This document shows positions 23,501 to 36,000 of a stretch of DNA of 64,000 nt, piece after piece (the first letter of the stretch is position 1; every line of letters starts with the position of its first letter). Source of the DNA: Triops longicaudatus (Eukaryota > Arthropoda > Branchiopoda > Notostraca > Triopsidae); NCBI GenBank assembly GCA_022885665.1, contig JAGQDJ010000031.1, forward strand, positions 496,001-560,000. Direction: 5' to 3'. Below the pieces are notes generated by a model that worked only from the letters and a program-made list of their open reading frames with translations, had not been told where the DNA came from and ran no database searches. Both the position numbers and the translations under genes were made by a program.

Positions 23501-25127
23501 CTCGAATTCTGCGTTCTGGAGTGGGTTTCATGTTTTAAAATGGTGAGATTTTAGTAACTTGATATTTTTCCTTTTGACTTGTTGCTCTTTTTTCTCATAG
23601 TTGAGCTTTTACTTCAGTCATTATTACTTGTAGAAGTCCCGATTTTGTCTATTGCTCGAGACCGGGTGGGTAATTGACAAGCCGGAAAGTTGGCAAACTC
23701 AGATAATTGCATGTGTCATTTTGAGAATTTTTTTGCACAAAATAATACAAAAAAATAACGTTTTCTCATAATTTAACTTCACGGTTGTTAGGACTGTTAC
23801 AAGCAGAACTCATATTATCTGTAAGTGAACGTTTCAAACTCGACGTAAAAACTCACTGTTAACGAAGGAAAATCTTGTTGAGGCACCTGACAAGCTTTAC
23901 AAAGTTTACGAAGTTAGTGTTCAAGAGTTTACAAAATCGGGGTCGACAGAATCAAAGTTCTACTAACATTTCTTTTTCTTCTAGTGCTTTAAATGGAATT
24001 TTGCTTTTTGAACGCAACTTTTAAACACCGCATGCTGCAAATGGGTGAATAAATTTCAGGGATCTTGACAATTATTAATCCTTGAATTTGTAACAATACT
24101 TTTCGATACGAAAATGCATACCAAACAAACAAAAAAGAGAGAAAAGTTATGTACTCTAATACAGAATCCGAGTACATACAAGGTCGTATAACAACTATAT
24201 ACTACAATTTAAGATACTGAGTCTCAGCTATTGTAACATGGGAACCTGCACCATTTTTTGATAGATGAAGGCAAAAAACGCACTACGGCGCAGACGTTGA
24301 CGACGGTGGCTATTCTGACAAATGTCATTAACTGACCAGGTCCCACGCCACTGTTGAAATGCGTTTATTCAGACGTGGAGTCACTCGTTCAATCTGGATA
24401 TTTTTATCGATTCCATTCTTAACGTACGTATCTGTACTGTCGATCTTGGACCCTTCTGTCAGTGTAGATAAGCTCAAAGTCTTATTTTACTTTTTTAACT
24501 TGTCTACTTTTTATCGTTTTCGTGAAAAAAAAAACTTTAGATGTCACTACAACTTTTCAAACCGATACATTAAAACGGATGTTTCGTTACTTGATAAGAA
24601 ATATACGTCCCTTGATAAGAAAAAAAAATATTCCAGAAACGTCTAACAGCAGCGCAACGATTTAGGGAAGTGAAGCGTTACTGACTTTTAGCTTCTACAG
24701 GAAGACAAGTTTTGAAAAGCTCTTTAGACTGAACTCTTCACTGCAGATCGAACAATGTGGAACCTCGGCCTGTTCCTCGCAATTTAAGAATTTAAAGAAC
24801 GCAACATGATACCAAGGGCGCTTTTACCGTAACGGTATGGACTATTTAAGTCACATTAAACTCAAAACTTCCGGTACTGTTCCCAAAGTGGAATCAAACG
24901 ACGGAACAGTTGTCAGTAATTCTCCGAGGAAATTAAAGAGTGGAGCTCAGAAAACTCGAATAAAGCTACTAAATATGAATTCTCTCGCGTCGGTAATTAA
25001 CTGGCTTTATTTCTATATCACTTACAATATGCACACAGTTGGTAGAAAAGTTTCACCTTCTTTCCTATTTTTCCTATCTTCTCCTATTTTTAGGAGTGTA
25101 AGCTTTTATATATCCAATCCATGATCC
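20522..25127. other. Gene-poor intergenic DNA upstream of arrestin
   Basis: 4.6 kb with no frame I can support as a gene. It includes the arrestin 5' flank. A G-rich tract of GGGGTGGGGGTGGGGGTGG lies at 21882-21900. Short open frames here (for example 21488-21745 and 24837-25124) lack domains, splice support or unusual composition. Confidence 0.5.
21882..21900 (+). repeat. G-rich tract, quadruplex-prone
   Basis: Three runs of 4-5 G separated by single T, then GG. The pattern could fold as a G-quadruplex if a further G run nearby contributes. It is intergenic and not next to any recognised promoter. Confidence 0.5.
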
Positions 25128-25409
25128 TTGAGTTCTCTTTCCAATCCACTTTCAGCCCTCTTGTTATCCTCAACCTTTCCATTACCTATCGACATAAACG
25201 TAAGCACACTTCTATAACTACGAATTAAACCTCTTCAATCTTACGATGTCCTAACTCTTACCCAGCTCTCCCTTCGTGGCTTAATTACAGCTCTCAAAAC
25301 CCTTCACCCCCATGCTACCTGGGAGGAAAAGTGGGAGTAAACCTTTAGAAATATCTGGAAAGAAATCCATGACGTTCGAGAGAAGCACCACATTCACCCC
25401 AAACTATAA
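25128..25409 (+). pseudogene. Decayed coding relic, probably of a mobile element
   Basis: One reading frame stays protein-like for 94 codons but is broken by in-frame TAA at 25215 and 25338 before ending at 25407. Fragments read LRIKPLQSYDVLTLTQLSL, then ITALKTLHPHATWEEKWE, a stop, and TFRNIWKEIHDVREKHHIHP. The W-rich, charged helical pattern resembles the region downstream of reverse transcriptase in retroelement polyproteins. That assignment is by feel, not by a family match. Non-coding DNA rarely keeps such composition across two stops, so an inactivated gene copy is the simplest reading. Confidence 0.4.
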
Positions 25410-26079
25410 CTTAACCCTTCTTTAGCCTTCACGAACAGCTGTTGGAGTGTAAGGGGGGGCAAATCTTTCAAAAATACAAAGCGTAAAGTTCTAATGATGT
25501 GAACGTGATTTTCTATCAGTTAAATGACCAAGTTGGGGAATAGGAGGGTGATACACAAAAGGGGTGGAATAGTGGAAGATAATAATTCGTGATGGGCAAA
25601 CATTATTACATGTTTTTGAACACCACCCGTAAGGGGGTTAACAACTACGTTTGTTAGCTTACGTACTGTTAGAACGAGAGCAGGGTATAGAGACAAACGG
25701 AAATTGCATAGTAGGGTAAAGATTATTATGTACTTACGGTGAGGTATATGGCGGTTGGTGAAAGCAAGGAGATAACATAGGTTTATTAAGGGTAAAAGAC
25801 TGTTTGAAACAGTTCCCCAAGGGATAAGACACACACTTCCTACATACTGTCCACTCGTAGTTGGTGAAGGTCAAGGAACAGGGTTTACAAAGGCCAAATA
25901 TGCACCTCGGGAAAGAAATACCCGGCTAGCAGCGGACTACAGGGTAAAAATGCTCTTTTCCCATTTCCTTCCGGGAAGAGGGTGACAGCGAGCAAAGGGA
26001 ATGGAGAAGTTACTTATGGTCCCTAAGCTGTAGCAAACAACGCTTTAGGGGTGCGAACACGGACTTCCTATTCATTACT
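25410..26079. other. Intergenic, between relic and foldback element
   Basis: 670 bp with no supported gene. The open frame on the - strand at 25520-25834 has no recognisable domain. It may continue the decayed element to its left. Confidence 0.4.
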
Positions 26080-26279
26080 TCCGCACTGTAAAAAATAGTT
26101 TGGTATTTCTAAAAAGATTTCTTGTCGAGTAGTTCATTACTAACAGTTTCTTGTAGGAAGAGTTACAAATTTAGTAAATTTAGATGAATTTGAAAGTATT
26201 CCTACAAGAAATTGTTAGTAATGAACTGGTCCACAAGAAATCTTTTTAGAAATACCAAAGTATATTTTTACTGTGCGGA
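26080..26279. mobile_element. Foldback/MITE-like element with 80-bp inverted arms
   Basis: Left arm 26080-26159 and right arm 26199-26279 are near-perfect reverse complements, with only scattered mismatches (for example CGAGTAG against GGACCAG). They flank a 39-bp AT-rich spacer. The ends read TCCGCAC...GTGCGGA. Arms that long are typical of foldback elements and long-TIR MITEs. No clean target duplication was found, so the superfamily is open. Transcribed from either strand, it would form a long hairpin. Confidence 0.75.
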
Positions 26280-28616
26280 TACAGCAGGCAGCTGCTAAAG
26301 GATGAGAAGAATTTACCGGGGGATGAAGTGTGTTTAGGGGCCAAATATTACGCACGGAGTTTGCGACTGAAACAAAACTGTTCGCCCATTTTTTTAAGAC
26401 AAAAACAGCGGAGTGGGGTGAATCTGAAAAACGCAGGGCAGAAAGTCTTTCCAAAATAACGGAGTGGCGCAAAGCTAGTATACATGACTTATTCGTATAA
26501 GAAAGATCAAATTTAAAGAAAAAACGGAACAGCAAGGAATACTCGGAAACGGCGCAAGCACTCAATTGCAAATCACACAGTGGCACGTGCTCCGTTAAAA
26601 ATTTAACGGTAGCTAAGGAGCATTGCATGTGTATCTACTGATACAAAAAATGCAACGAAAAACTAATTTCGTCACTGGCTATAAAAAATACCTGGGAAGA
26701 CCAGATTGCGAAATAAAGTCTGCAAATTCACCACGCCACGGAAAGAAACTAGTCTTGTCACACTATGTAACGCTAGGTAAACACTGGAACGGATATTGTG
26801 AAACAGAAAACTGCAAAATACTACGTAAGCTATGCATTAGAACCATTTGCTTAACTTGCGAAACGTCTTGTTTCCACTTTATGTGCGCTTCCAATACCAG
26901 CGTACCTGTGGTTGCTTGGGAATCCGTATTTGTTCAAATAATAATAAAAACAGTAATAGAACAAATGCGATTCTAAACTCTTCAGTTCATTAACTTAAGC
27001 GTTAGCAGAGATTACGGAGCTACCTTTAAAAAGCATAGTGCAACTGCACTTTTGGTCTACGTGAAAGCACGAGCATGTGGTTTGGACCTTATTTGACAAA
27101 CAACGGCTAAGCTAATTGTGCCCTCCGGGACGGGTGAAATGCACCAAGCAGAGGGTGAGGGGCATTAATGGTTATGAAAGGGGCGGGTTTGCAGAACGCA
27201 GCAGATGGGGGCTTAGGAATAGTACGGACGAATTCATTCATAGCCTTCTGCAACTGTTGAGGGTGAGAAACTCTCACTTCCGACAATAAACCCAAGGCAC
27301 TACGGCCTGGAGGGCCAAAAAGGGGACGTGAAAACTGAAGCGGCTAAGGAGTTCAACATAGCCCACACGAGCTCATAAAGTACCAAGCACGTGCCAATCA
27401 CCATAAATGACAGCTAATGATTAATTACGGGTTTGTTTGCCTGACAGCACACAAAAACTCTCCGAAAAAAGCGATTATTCCACACTCACTTTCTTCTCTT
27501 TGTTTTTCTTCTTCTATTGACAAGTTAAGTTTATAATGAGCTTGATTTACAAGGAACTTAGCAACAGCTTACTATATACAATATGCTCGTCTACTTACGG
27601 AAGAGAAATAAGAAAAGAGAGTTAAAATGTTAAGTGTAAAAAATATGAGGACGAAGAGAATAAATAAAAAATGTTGACCAATAGGCTTTTAATTTTGTGT
27701 GGGTCATCTGCGAAGCACAGAACTCTCGTGACGGGTATCTCCTTGGCTATCATTAGCTCGAAATAAATACCGGCATGATAAGGCCAGCCATCAATCATTT
27801 TAGGGCTTCCATACGAAAAATAGTTTAAACGAAGCCTCTCATGTATAAAAATGTTGACCATGTATACGTGTTTTCGGTAAAGTAAAAGTTTATTGTGAGA
27901 GAATTTTGAAGAAAACAGATTCCATGGAGGTAATGTTAATTTAGCTATCATGCTCTTGCGAAAAAATAGATGTTCACATTCCCGAGATCTTGAGAAGGTT
28001 TGAATATGTAGTTTTTCACTATCACAGTTTGTAATACAAAATGGATTTTTTTTCTAAATGCCAAAACCACCTACAGAATAATTCTTTGAGTTTATATTTG
28101 TCATTTACTAAACTACACATCGTATTTGCGTTACCGAATTATATTATACCTTTGCTAAAAAGGGGACGGAATTATGAAAAGGTCCGATAGCGTGCAGAAC
28201 TTGATTTTAAAAAGAAAAAGTAGTTACATAATCAACCTATTATTAACAAACAAAACATATCGTAGTCTAGTTTTTCTTTCAGAACCTAAACTAAATCCGT
28301 AATTACGTGAAGCTTGTTCACAGACAAATAAGGTAAGACAAACCAGAGTTCTAACTAGTTCGCACGTGGTAAATGAGATCGCTTTCCCATAAACCACAAT
28401 TTGGACCAGCTATCAGGCTTGTTCTGTCTGAAAAAAAACCCCTAAGTGGGGTATTATCATTCGGATGTGCCCCGACGTGGGCCCAGGTACTGAACGGTGC
28501 TTTAAAAAAGGCATTAGCATTAAGTATTCCCTGTCCGTGTGCACTGTACTACAACTAAACAGTACACTAGAAAACTACAACATTATTCTACTCTCTTTGA
28601 ACAACCTGTTTTTTCA

Positions 28617-28643
28617 TTTTTTTTTTTTTTTGGGGGGGGGGGG
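28617..28643 (+). repeat. T15-G12 homopolymer junction
   Basis: Fifteen T followed directly by twelve G. It is a length-unstable tract and prone to sequencing error. With the G14 run at 29211 and the G12 run at 19203 it is one of three long G runs in the window. Confidence 0.8.
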
Positions 28644-29210
28644 TTCGGGCGTACGAACCTTAGCTAAATCTCTTTATGAAAGTCTTTAATGATACAATTA
28701 GTACTCTAAAAGGAAACGTACTTTACAAAGAGCTCCAACTTCCCTCGTAAGGGGACTTCCCCGTTCTCTCTCTCTCATTCTTACTCCTAAACGAAAGTAT
28801 AGGCTACTGTAAAATGTGGTGAAGTGGAAGCGGCAAGCTGATGCACTTGAGACTTGTTTGCTCTTTTCCGCTCCTTGAAGAAAGAACGAGAAGAGAACGA
28901 AGTTAGAATGAAGAAGTCGGAAACCTTCTTTGCTAAAAGGTTAGGTAGCTCCCCACAAAAATCAAACGCGAAACGGAAGCACAAGTTTAGCGGGACAGGA
29001 TTTCCCTTTTGGAGTTTTTGACTAAGTTTCCTGAAAACGCGCAAAAAAGTAGCTAACGCTGAAAACCCGAAGCGTTGCTTAGAAATAAGCTTCAATTGCT
29101 ACGACTCAGGTGTGAGGACAGTAGTAGGGTTTGTTAGGGGTAAATCACTGAAGGTTGGAAGCTGCGGCTGGTTTTGTTGTGAGGATACGGCTGGGATTTC
29201 TTCAACAAAA

Positions 29211-29224
29211 GGGGGGGGGGGGGG
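29211..29224 (+). repeat. G14 homopolymer
   Basis: Fourteen consecutive G. On the - strand it would encode the poly-Pro run of the 29102-29371 frame, so that frame owes part of its protein-like look to this tract. Confidence 0.8.
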
Positions 29225-32200
29225 AGGCAAACTTCGAACCGGAGGAGCAGAAGAATAAAGGACACGGCTTTTACATGAACGGTTTGGGACGGTTGTTCTG
29301 CATTCTACAGAATACTTCAGACTATTCTCACCAAGGCTTTTCAATCCATTCAACTCAAGAAGTATTGTCAATTCAAAAGATTTTTAGCTTGGAATGCTGT
29401 ATGCGGAAGAAGCTTAGGGCTTAAAATATGTAATAATACACGTTGAACTTACCAACGAGAAGATGGGTTGTGTTATCCGTTTGCTGAGACGCTAAAGTAT
29501 TTGGAACAAGTTGTACTAACTACCTATGTAGGGAAAATACAGAATACATTTAAAAGGTCAGCTCAAGTTTCAAAAAGCTTCGAAATTGAAGTCTTACTTG
29601 TTTTGGGTTCTTCTAAACAGAGTACTAAGCCAATACTTTACTGCGGGACTTAAAAGTAACTAAAAGCGTCACTGTAGATATAAATTTGGAAGTAAAATTC
29701 ACAAAATACTGTGGTCTTCAACTGTCAAACGAGTTCAATGTCAAACGGATTACTTATGCCTCTGAATGGACACACGCACTTTGATGACATGACTCCGCCC
29801 GCACTGCCATGGCAACAGGGTAGTGCTCCTTCGAAAGGAATATTGAGAATTTTGCTGGAGGATGACAGTTAACGCCATCTAGGTAAAATTCTATGCTCAT
29901 ATTTCAGCATCAATGAGCGGGTAAGGTTTTGAAAAGCAAGATGGCGCAAATCGACTAAAATACCGCAGGAAGGTTTTAGAAATTGAACCGCCTGCTCCTT
30001 CGCTACCATCTGTGAAAAACATATAACCACTTTTTTCGCACAGGGACTTATATGAAAAGAAATAGTCTAACTGAGAGCAGAAATTCACAATCTTGTAGAC
30101 ACATTAATTATCAGAAATACTTGTCTGCTTGAAAGACCCAATTAACTATTTGTAAAATCGCTTCATGCGTAATATGTATACAGTGGACATTTGAAGAGCG
30201 TGAACGATTACAACTGTATTTATGTGAAGATTCTGTATCCGCGAATAATTCGCCCGAGCCTCGTTTTCGAGCAAGATTCATATTCGTCGACTTCCAAGGA
30301 CTGCTATTCTTTCGCAGGTTATTGGAGAACTATTAAACTCGCAAGCGTAATACTTTAAGATTCTTAAAACAGAATAAAAAAGAGGAAATTACAAGAATAT
30401 ATAGGAAGTAATAGGTATTACAGCTAAACTCCGGGTTTGTCAACCCCGATAATGGAAACCCCAGGTTGTATCAATCAACCTTTTCGTCGTTAAGTCACAA
30501 TAGCCTATCTGTAGTGCATGCCTTTAAAGCTAAGAATAGTTTATAAAGTCTTAGGAAAGCAGACATGCAATTCCACACGCCCGCTACCCGATATTTCTAT
30601 TTCAGGTTATGAATATTTCCTAATAGGCCGCCAACAGTTCGCTGCAGGTGTCGAAGTCGAACGCATACACGCATCACCTTACTTCGTAGAGTTTTATCAT
30701 TAAAATACGCCCATGTTTCTTTCGACTAAGGCGTTGAATCCATATTTTAAAAACTCGATAAAATTCCCTACGTGAAATTTAGACTCAACGATTCAACTTA
30801 CTCAATGCCATTGCACCTGAATGCGTTTTTGTATGTGTGGTAATTTTGCCTGAATTATTGATCGAGTCATAAATGTAAGCTTCAGACGACATATAAAACA
30901 GAGAAATACCCTGGAACTCAGTATTTACATGAGAAAAAAGCTCCATATTTCGTTTGAAACGAGATTTCTGCACCGGAACAAAATATGCTCTGTCAATCAA
31001 TTATGTATTTACGCGTTTGAGTAAATATCAGAATGAAGTTGAAGCAGAAAAAATATTCCCCTCATCATCCGTTCAAAATGTACTGCTTTGTGTCGTACGG
31101 GTAATTTTTTATTGTGTAGATTAGAGTAGGAAATATAGCGCCCAACCATGATATACGGGCGTTTTTTTATTGAAAAGCATAGATTTGGAGGGGACAAAGT
31201 CATTATAGAGGTCGGAACCGGCTGAAACATGACCCTCTTACCCCCGACGTCATAAGCTAGGTGATAAATGTCTTCGCGACTTAGGTGGTGGGGGTAAGGG
31301 TGGGATATATACAGTTAAGAATATAAGATACCAAAGTTCTCCGAGTAGGTGTGTTCTTTCTTTTCTACGCTTAAGATCGCCGCACGTGCGTATTTCCCCA
31401 GGTTACCCTCCTTGGTCTTTTTCTTTCCGTCTCTATTTTTGGCTCTTCTAACAAAGCTCTCAAGCCTAAGACGTGTTTCCCAAAACTCGAAAGAGAACAA
31501 AATGTACACTTCTTCTCATGGATTTCGAATGAGAGCATTCGGCAAGTTTTGGTTACATAATTTAATCTTGGCGAGTGCCGGTAATGCGTTTGCTTCGGTC
31601 GTGCCGACGTAGGCCTACGTACGCGTATTCTCTATGCTTTTTGAGGTGTAATGGATCACAGCATGCGCTGCAACTAACGTTTTAATCTTGAAGATTTCTT
31701 TGGAAAAAATAAAAATGACGCAGAAGTAAGGTTGGAGCCTGATACTTGGCAAACTTTGCTGTTTTTGGTGATCATGAGTAGAGACAACGCAAGAAAGGAA
31801 ACTGAAGTTGGGAAAATTGTAAGATTTTATAAAGCCCCGATGGGTAATTAATGGTCTTTTCCCTGGCTTTCTTGTGCCGGTCTGGCTTTCGTCATTTTGC
31901 TTGAAAAAGGTAAAAGCTTGTGGAAATAGGACCATCGTATATATCCATTTCGGTAGTTCTGCTGTCATTACCATGACAACAAAATCCCATGAAAGCTAGC
32001 AGATAGGAAAAGCAGCTTTTTTTTTCTTTAGATTGCAATCATGCATGAGAGTATTATACCTAAGTATTTCTACAACAGCTTCCAAGATATTTATCTGAAA
32101 TTGTCTTGTTCTATTCTCTGGAGCAATATGGATGCGGATTATGTGGTATGAAATCCTATTTCAGTAAAAAGAAGCGTTATTTAAACAATCAATTCGCAAA

Positions 32201-32602
32201 ACTACACCATGTTTTCATTACACAGGATCATTATCACTCAAAAGAAATTTAAAAAAATTATCAAATATTGAAAAACAAATGCATTGTCTATCTTTGATTT
32301 AGTTACCATTTCGTTAAGATACATTTACAAGGATATCAACGAAAAAATAACTGCATAATACGCACTTGTGCTGGGAACTGAATTCATTCGAAAACCAAGT
32401 TAGTTTTCTGTTTGAAGTGACAACCTTTAGAACGAAAATACCTTTTAAAAATTTAAGTAAAAGAAAATTTCCCCTACCGAAGGCGAAATATTTTTAAAGA
32501 CGCTAAGTGTGATATTTCTTGCATGCAATGTTGCAGGTAAACTTTCAACACTTCTCGAAGATATAGGAGATGTATTTTTTACTATAAAAGGAACTCATGT
32601 TC

Positions 32603-32608
32603 TTTATT
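32603..32608 (-). promoter_or_regulatory. Possible poly(A) signal for neuroligin
   Basis: AATAAA on the - strand about 405 nt past the neuroligin stop at 33013. It is a reasonable end for the transcript if the last coding exon is also the last exon. Confidence 0.3.
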
Positions 32609-33012
32609 TATGTACACCAAGTTACACCCGCCAGCCAGAGATCATCCCAGACGATATAAACCATCTTCGATATACACTATATTGCTCTTCACGTAACGTG
32701 ATCGTACCTCTCAACAGAACAGGTCAAACAATGTATTTTTCACAACCCCATTCGGTATGTCACGGCTTTTGCTATTTCACAGGTCCAACTTCTGTAACAT
32801 TTTACTGTCTTTTGTAGTTTCCTCATTGGAAAGCTCTGGAAGAAACGTTGTGTCCGGGTACTCTCGGAGTAGCCTATTATGCATGAAACTGTAACGCATT
32901 CCTGGACTGCTGTGAAACTCAGAAATAAATATACTATAATGTACGTTTAACATTGTAGCAATGATTTTCTTCATGTTGGACCGAGGTTTAAATTTCTTCG
33001 TGCTCTTTCCCA

Positions 33013-36000
33013 TCACAGAAATCCTTTATCAGGAGGTAAGGGCATTGTTTCATCATACCGAATGTCTAACGTCGACCGGGAGCAAGGGAAAGGAAGGGCG
33101 AGATCGGGGTGACTTAATCTGATCATCGCATCCCCTTCTTCGCAGCATCTTACATTTCTTGAGCTACTGCCTCCCGCGACAGATTTTTTCAGAGTACCGT
33201 TACAGGACGGCGTTTGTACAAAACACGCTTCCATTTCTAATGCGGCTGGGGTGGAAGTCCGATGCGAACCAGCGATTCTTCCTACCGACGTGCTCGTCAG
33301 GCTTTCGCTGAAAGAACGATGAAAGTCCTTGCTTAACGCTTGGCGCCGTCGGTCACGACGGTAATACAGGCCCGCGAAGGTTAACACGTTTAATATTAAC
33401 AAAGAACAACCAATGGCGATAGTGACACTCAGAGCAGTAGAATAAGCAGACGCAGGATCGGGTTGGACTGCTGCTGGGTGGCTGTTACTGTGTGCGGGAG
33501 AATTTTCTACTGCTAGAACGTCGCCGGTACTTAAGACAATACCCGTCAAGTCCGTGGCCGACCGGACAGGCCCCACGGCGGTCGCACACGTAACGGCCAT
33601 ACTGCTACTGGCCGATTCCACCGAGTCGGGTTGAGAGTACTGGTGGAAAGAATCGATGTAAGAGCCGTTGGCCCACGCCAAAGAGCCATTCTTGTCCTGC
33701 ACGTACTCGGTAAGGAGGCCATGTCCGGGCAAAACGTTATCTTGGCCAGTTCGCTGCAATTCTGGTACCAGTTGAAGCCAAACAGCCATTCTGTGAGCTC
33801 GCAAATGGCTTCTCATTCGGAGCTTAGTACCTATTGCCGCACCAAAAGACAGGGAAAAACACAAGAAAACAAACAGGAAAAATGAGACATCCATGTAAAC
33901 TGTTAACTTAACCCAAAAGCTCCACAATTTTCATTGCGCTTATGCCTATATTTCATTAACCAAAAAGCTTTTTAGTCTAATCAAGACGAAACAGACAAAA
34001 GAGACACAAAAGGAAATCTGAAGCAAAATAACTAGGGTCTCGGCTCCATCATGTCTTCTTTTCCATTAGTGTTGTGAATATCAAGTGGGCGTGCTAACTT
34101 TCCAAGGCTTTATTTTTTTATCTCTTCAAACTAATTAGCAAAGTTGTGAAGAAATATGCAGTACGTACACGGGCTTTAAGCAGCTATTTTACAGCCAACG
34201 CAAGGCTCTTGATCTTAAAGCCGTTTCAAGAGTTATTAAACGCCTACGTTTAGTACGTCAAGAGTCGAAAGGTAGTTTCAACACGTAGGTAGGATATTTA
34301 TTTTTTACTACTAAAAATAAAAACTTAAGAACTTGGCGGCAAGATCGATACGCAAAAAAAAATAAAATCACAAAATTGACAGTCACAATAAAATATCAGT
34401 GTTCAATATTATATGGAGTGAAAGATGGCGTTAAGTAACGTCAAAAGCTAATTTGTGTGTTCTTTTACACGAAAAGTTTTCTTCCGAAACTTCTAATGAA
34501 AGTAATTTACCAATTTCGAGATACTTTCTCTGCACGCTATCGTAAGTTTCCCACAGCAGGTTTTTGAAGCGATTGCGTTCCTTAGAAAGACGAAGCGTCC
34601 CATCTTGTGGTTCGTTAGGATTCCTAGAATGCCCCAAAAGAAGAAGGCGGGAAGGAAAAAAAAAGAAAGAAAACGTGTAAGTTATCTTCCCAAAGGGGAA
34701 AAAAGGTCAAGAAAAAAGGAATACTTCAAATTTTTTTTTTTTACTCGTACCCTGCTTTAGCGAAGTTACTGAAAAGAGTAATGATCGCTTCACTGAAGAC
34801 GCTATCTTGCTTGGTAAAATTTCTTCCGAACGGCGTGAGTCCGCCCAATAAAGGCGCTCCGAACAGGAAAGCAACTTCCACGCCGTGTAACATTCCCTGG
34901 CGCTGTAAAATACAAAGAAATCAGCGTTAGTAAAATATTCCTAATCAGCAATAAAAGAATAGCGCAAAACGAGACCAACGGTCTTAAAAAGGCGAAAAAA
35001 TAGGGCACTTTCTAATTAAGTACCCCCTAAAGAAAAAACGACGAGAAAATTTTTTCTTGAGACAGGAACAAATGACTACAGTTGACGAGCTCTATTGTTA
35101 CAAGCCTTAATAGCACTGGGCTTTTGTCGCTTAAGTACGGTAAAACGGCGTCGCTTGTCATTTTTGAGCAAGAAAAAAGGGGCGTCAACAGAAAATCACA
35201 CTGAAAAAGTGATAAAAAGATCTTGTTAAGTCGAAAATTGCACTAAATATCTTATTCAACCGCGTCAAAAAGAAAGCAGTTTCCTTCTCATTTCATTTTG
35301 CTGTCTGTCTGGGCCCCTTACTCGCCTTTTATTGACTCAATTCTCGAAAACTGTGTCTTCACTCACGGCTAAGAAAAGGCCGGAGCGAAAATCGGGGGCA
35401 GTATAGGATGAGTCCTTTCAGTAGTAATCTTTGAAGATTGCCTTCAGTTCTTGAGGCTTTGCACAGAAATTACTTCTAGACCAAAGTTATGGAATGTGCC
35501 GGAAAATGTGCTATAATTTTTCAAATGTGCTATATGGATGACTTCAATTACAGTCGAGTCCCTGTTCACATTTACTCTATAAGACAGTCACTTCACAGGA
35601 TCAAGGGTACTTATTTTCATTTGTTACGTTTCTACTTGGAAAAGCTGACAACATAGATTTAAAATATGCTAGTAATAAATTACTGTAAGAATATTAATAA
35701 GTTCTTGTGCACTGGAACCTGAATACATGAATCGCGCGCAGTCAAGCGAAATAACAATTAAGTGCTGTACGGTTTCTGAAAAAGTATTCTTTTATTACGT
35801 TACTTTACTCTACAAAACTATTGAAATTACAGCCATCAAGTTTTTAAAGAAGTAAGTTTTCGCATTAGGATTATTAAAAAAACATATAGATAAACTGTGA
35901 TTACTTATACTGTAATGATTGCTAAGTAAAAAATTACGGTACATTTTCAAAATGTCGAAAGATAAAAATATATTTTACAGCCATAGTGTTAAAGACTCGT

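Larger units (their letters stand above)
26280..32602. other. Gene-poor intergenic DNA downstream of neuroligin
   Basis: 6.3 kb in which I can support no gene. It holds a T15-G12 homopolymer junction near 28617-28643 and a G14 run at about 29211-29224. A Pro-rich - strand frame at 29102-29371 was considered as an extra neuroligin 3' exon and not accepted. Other frames are short and featureless. Confidence 0.5.

Noticed and set aside
26215..26628. 137-codon - strand frame
   Set aside because: Part of it runs through the right arm of the foldback element. No domain or splice context.
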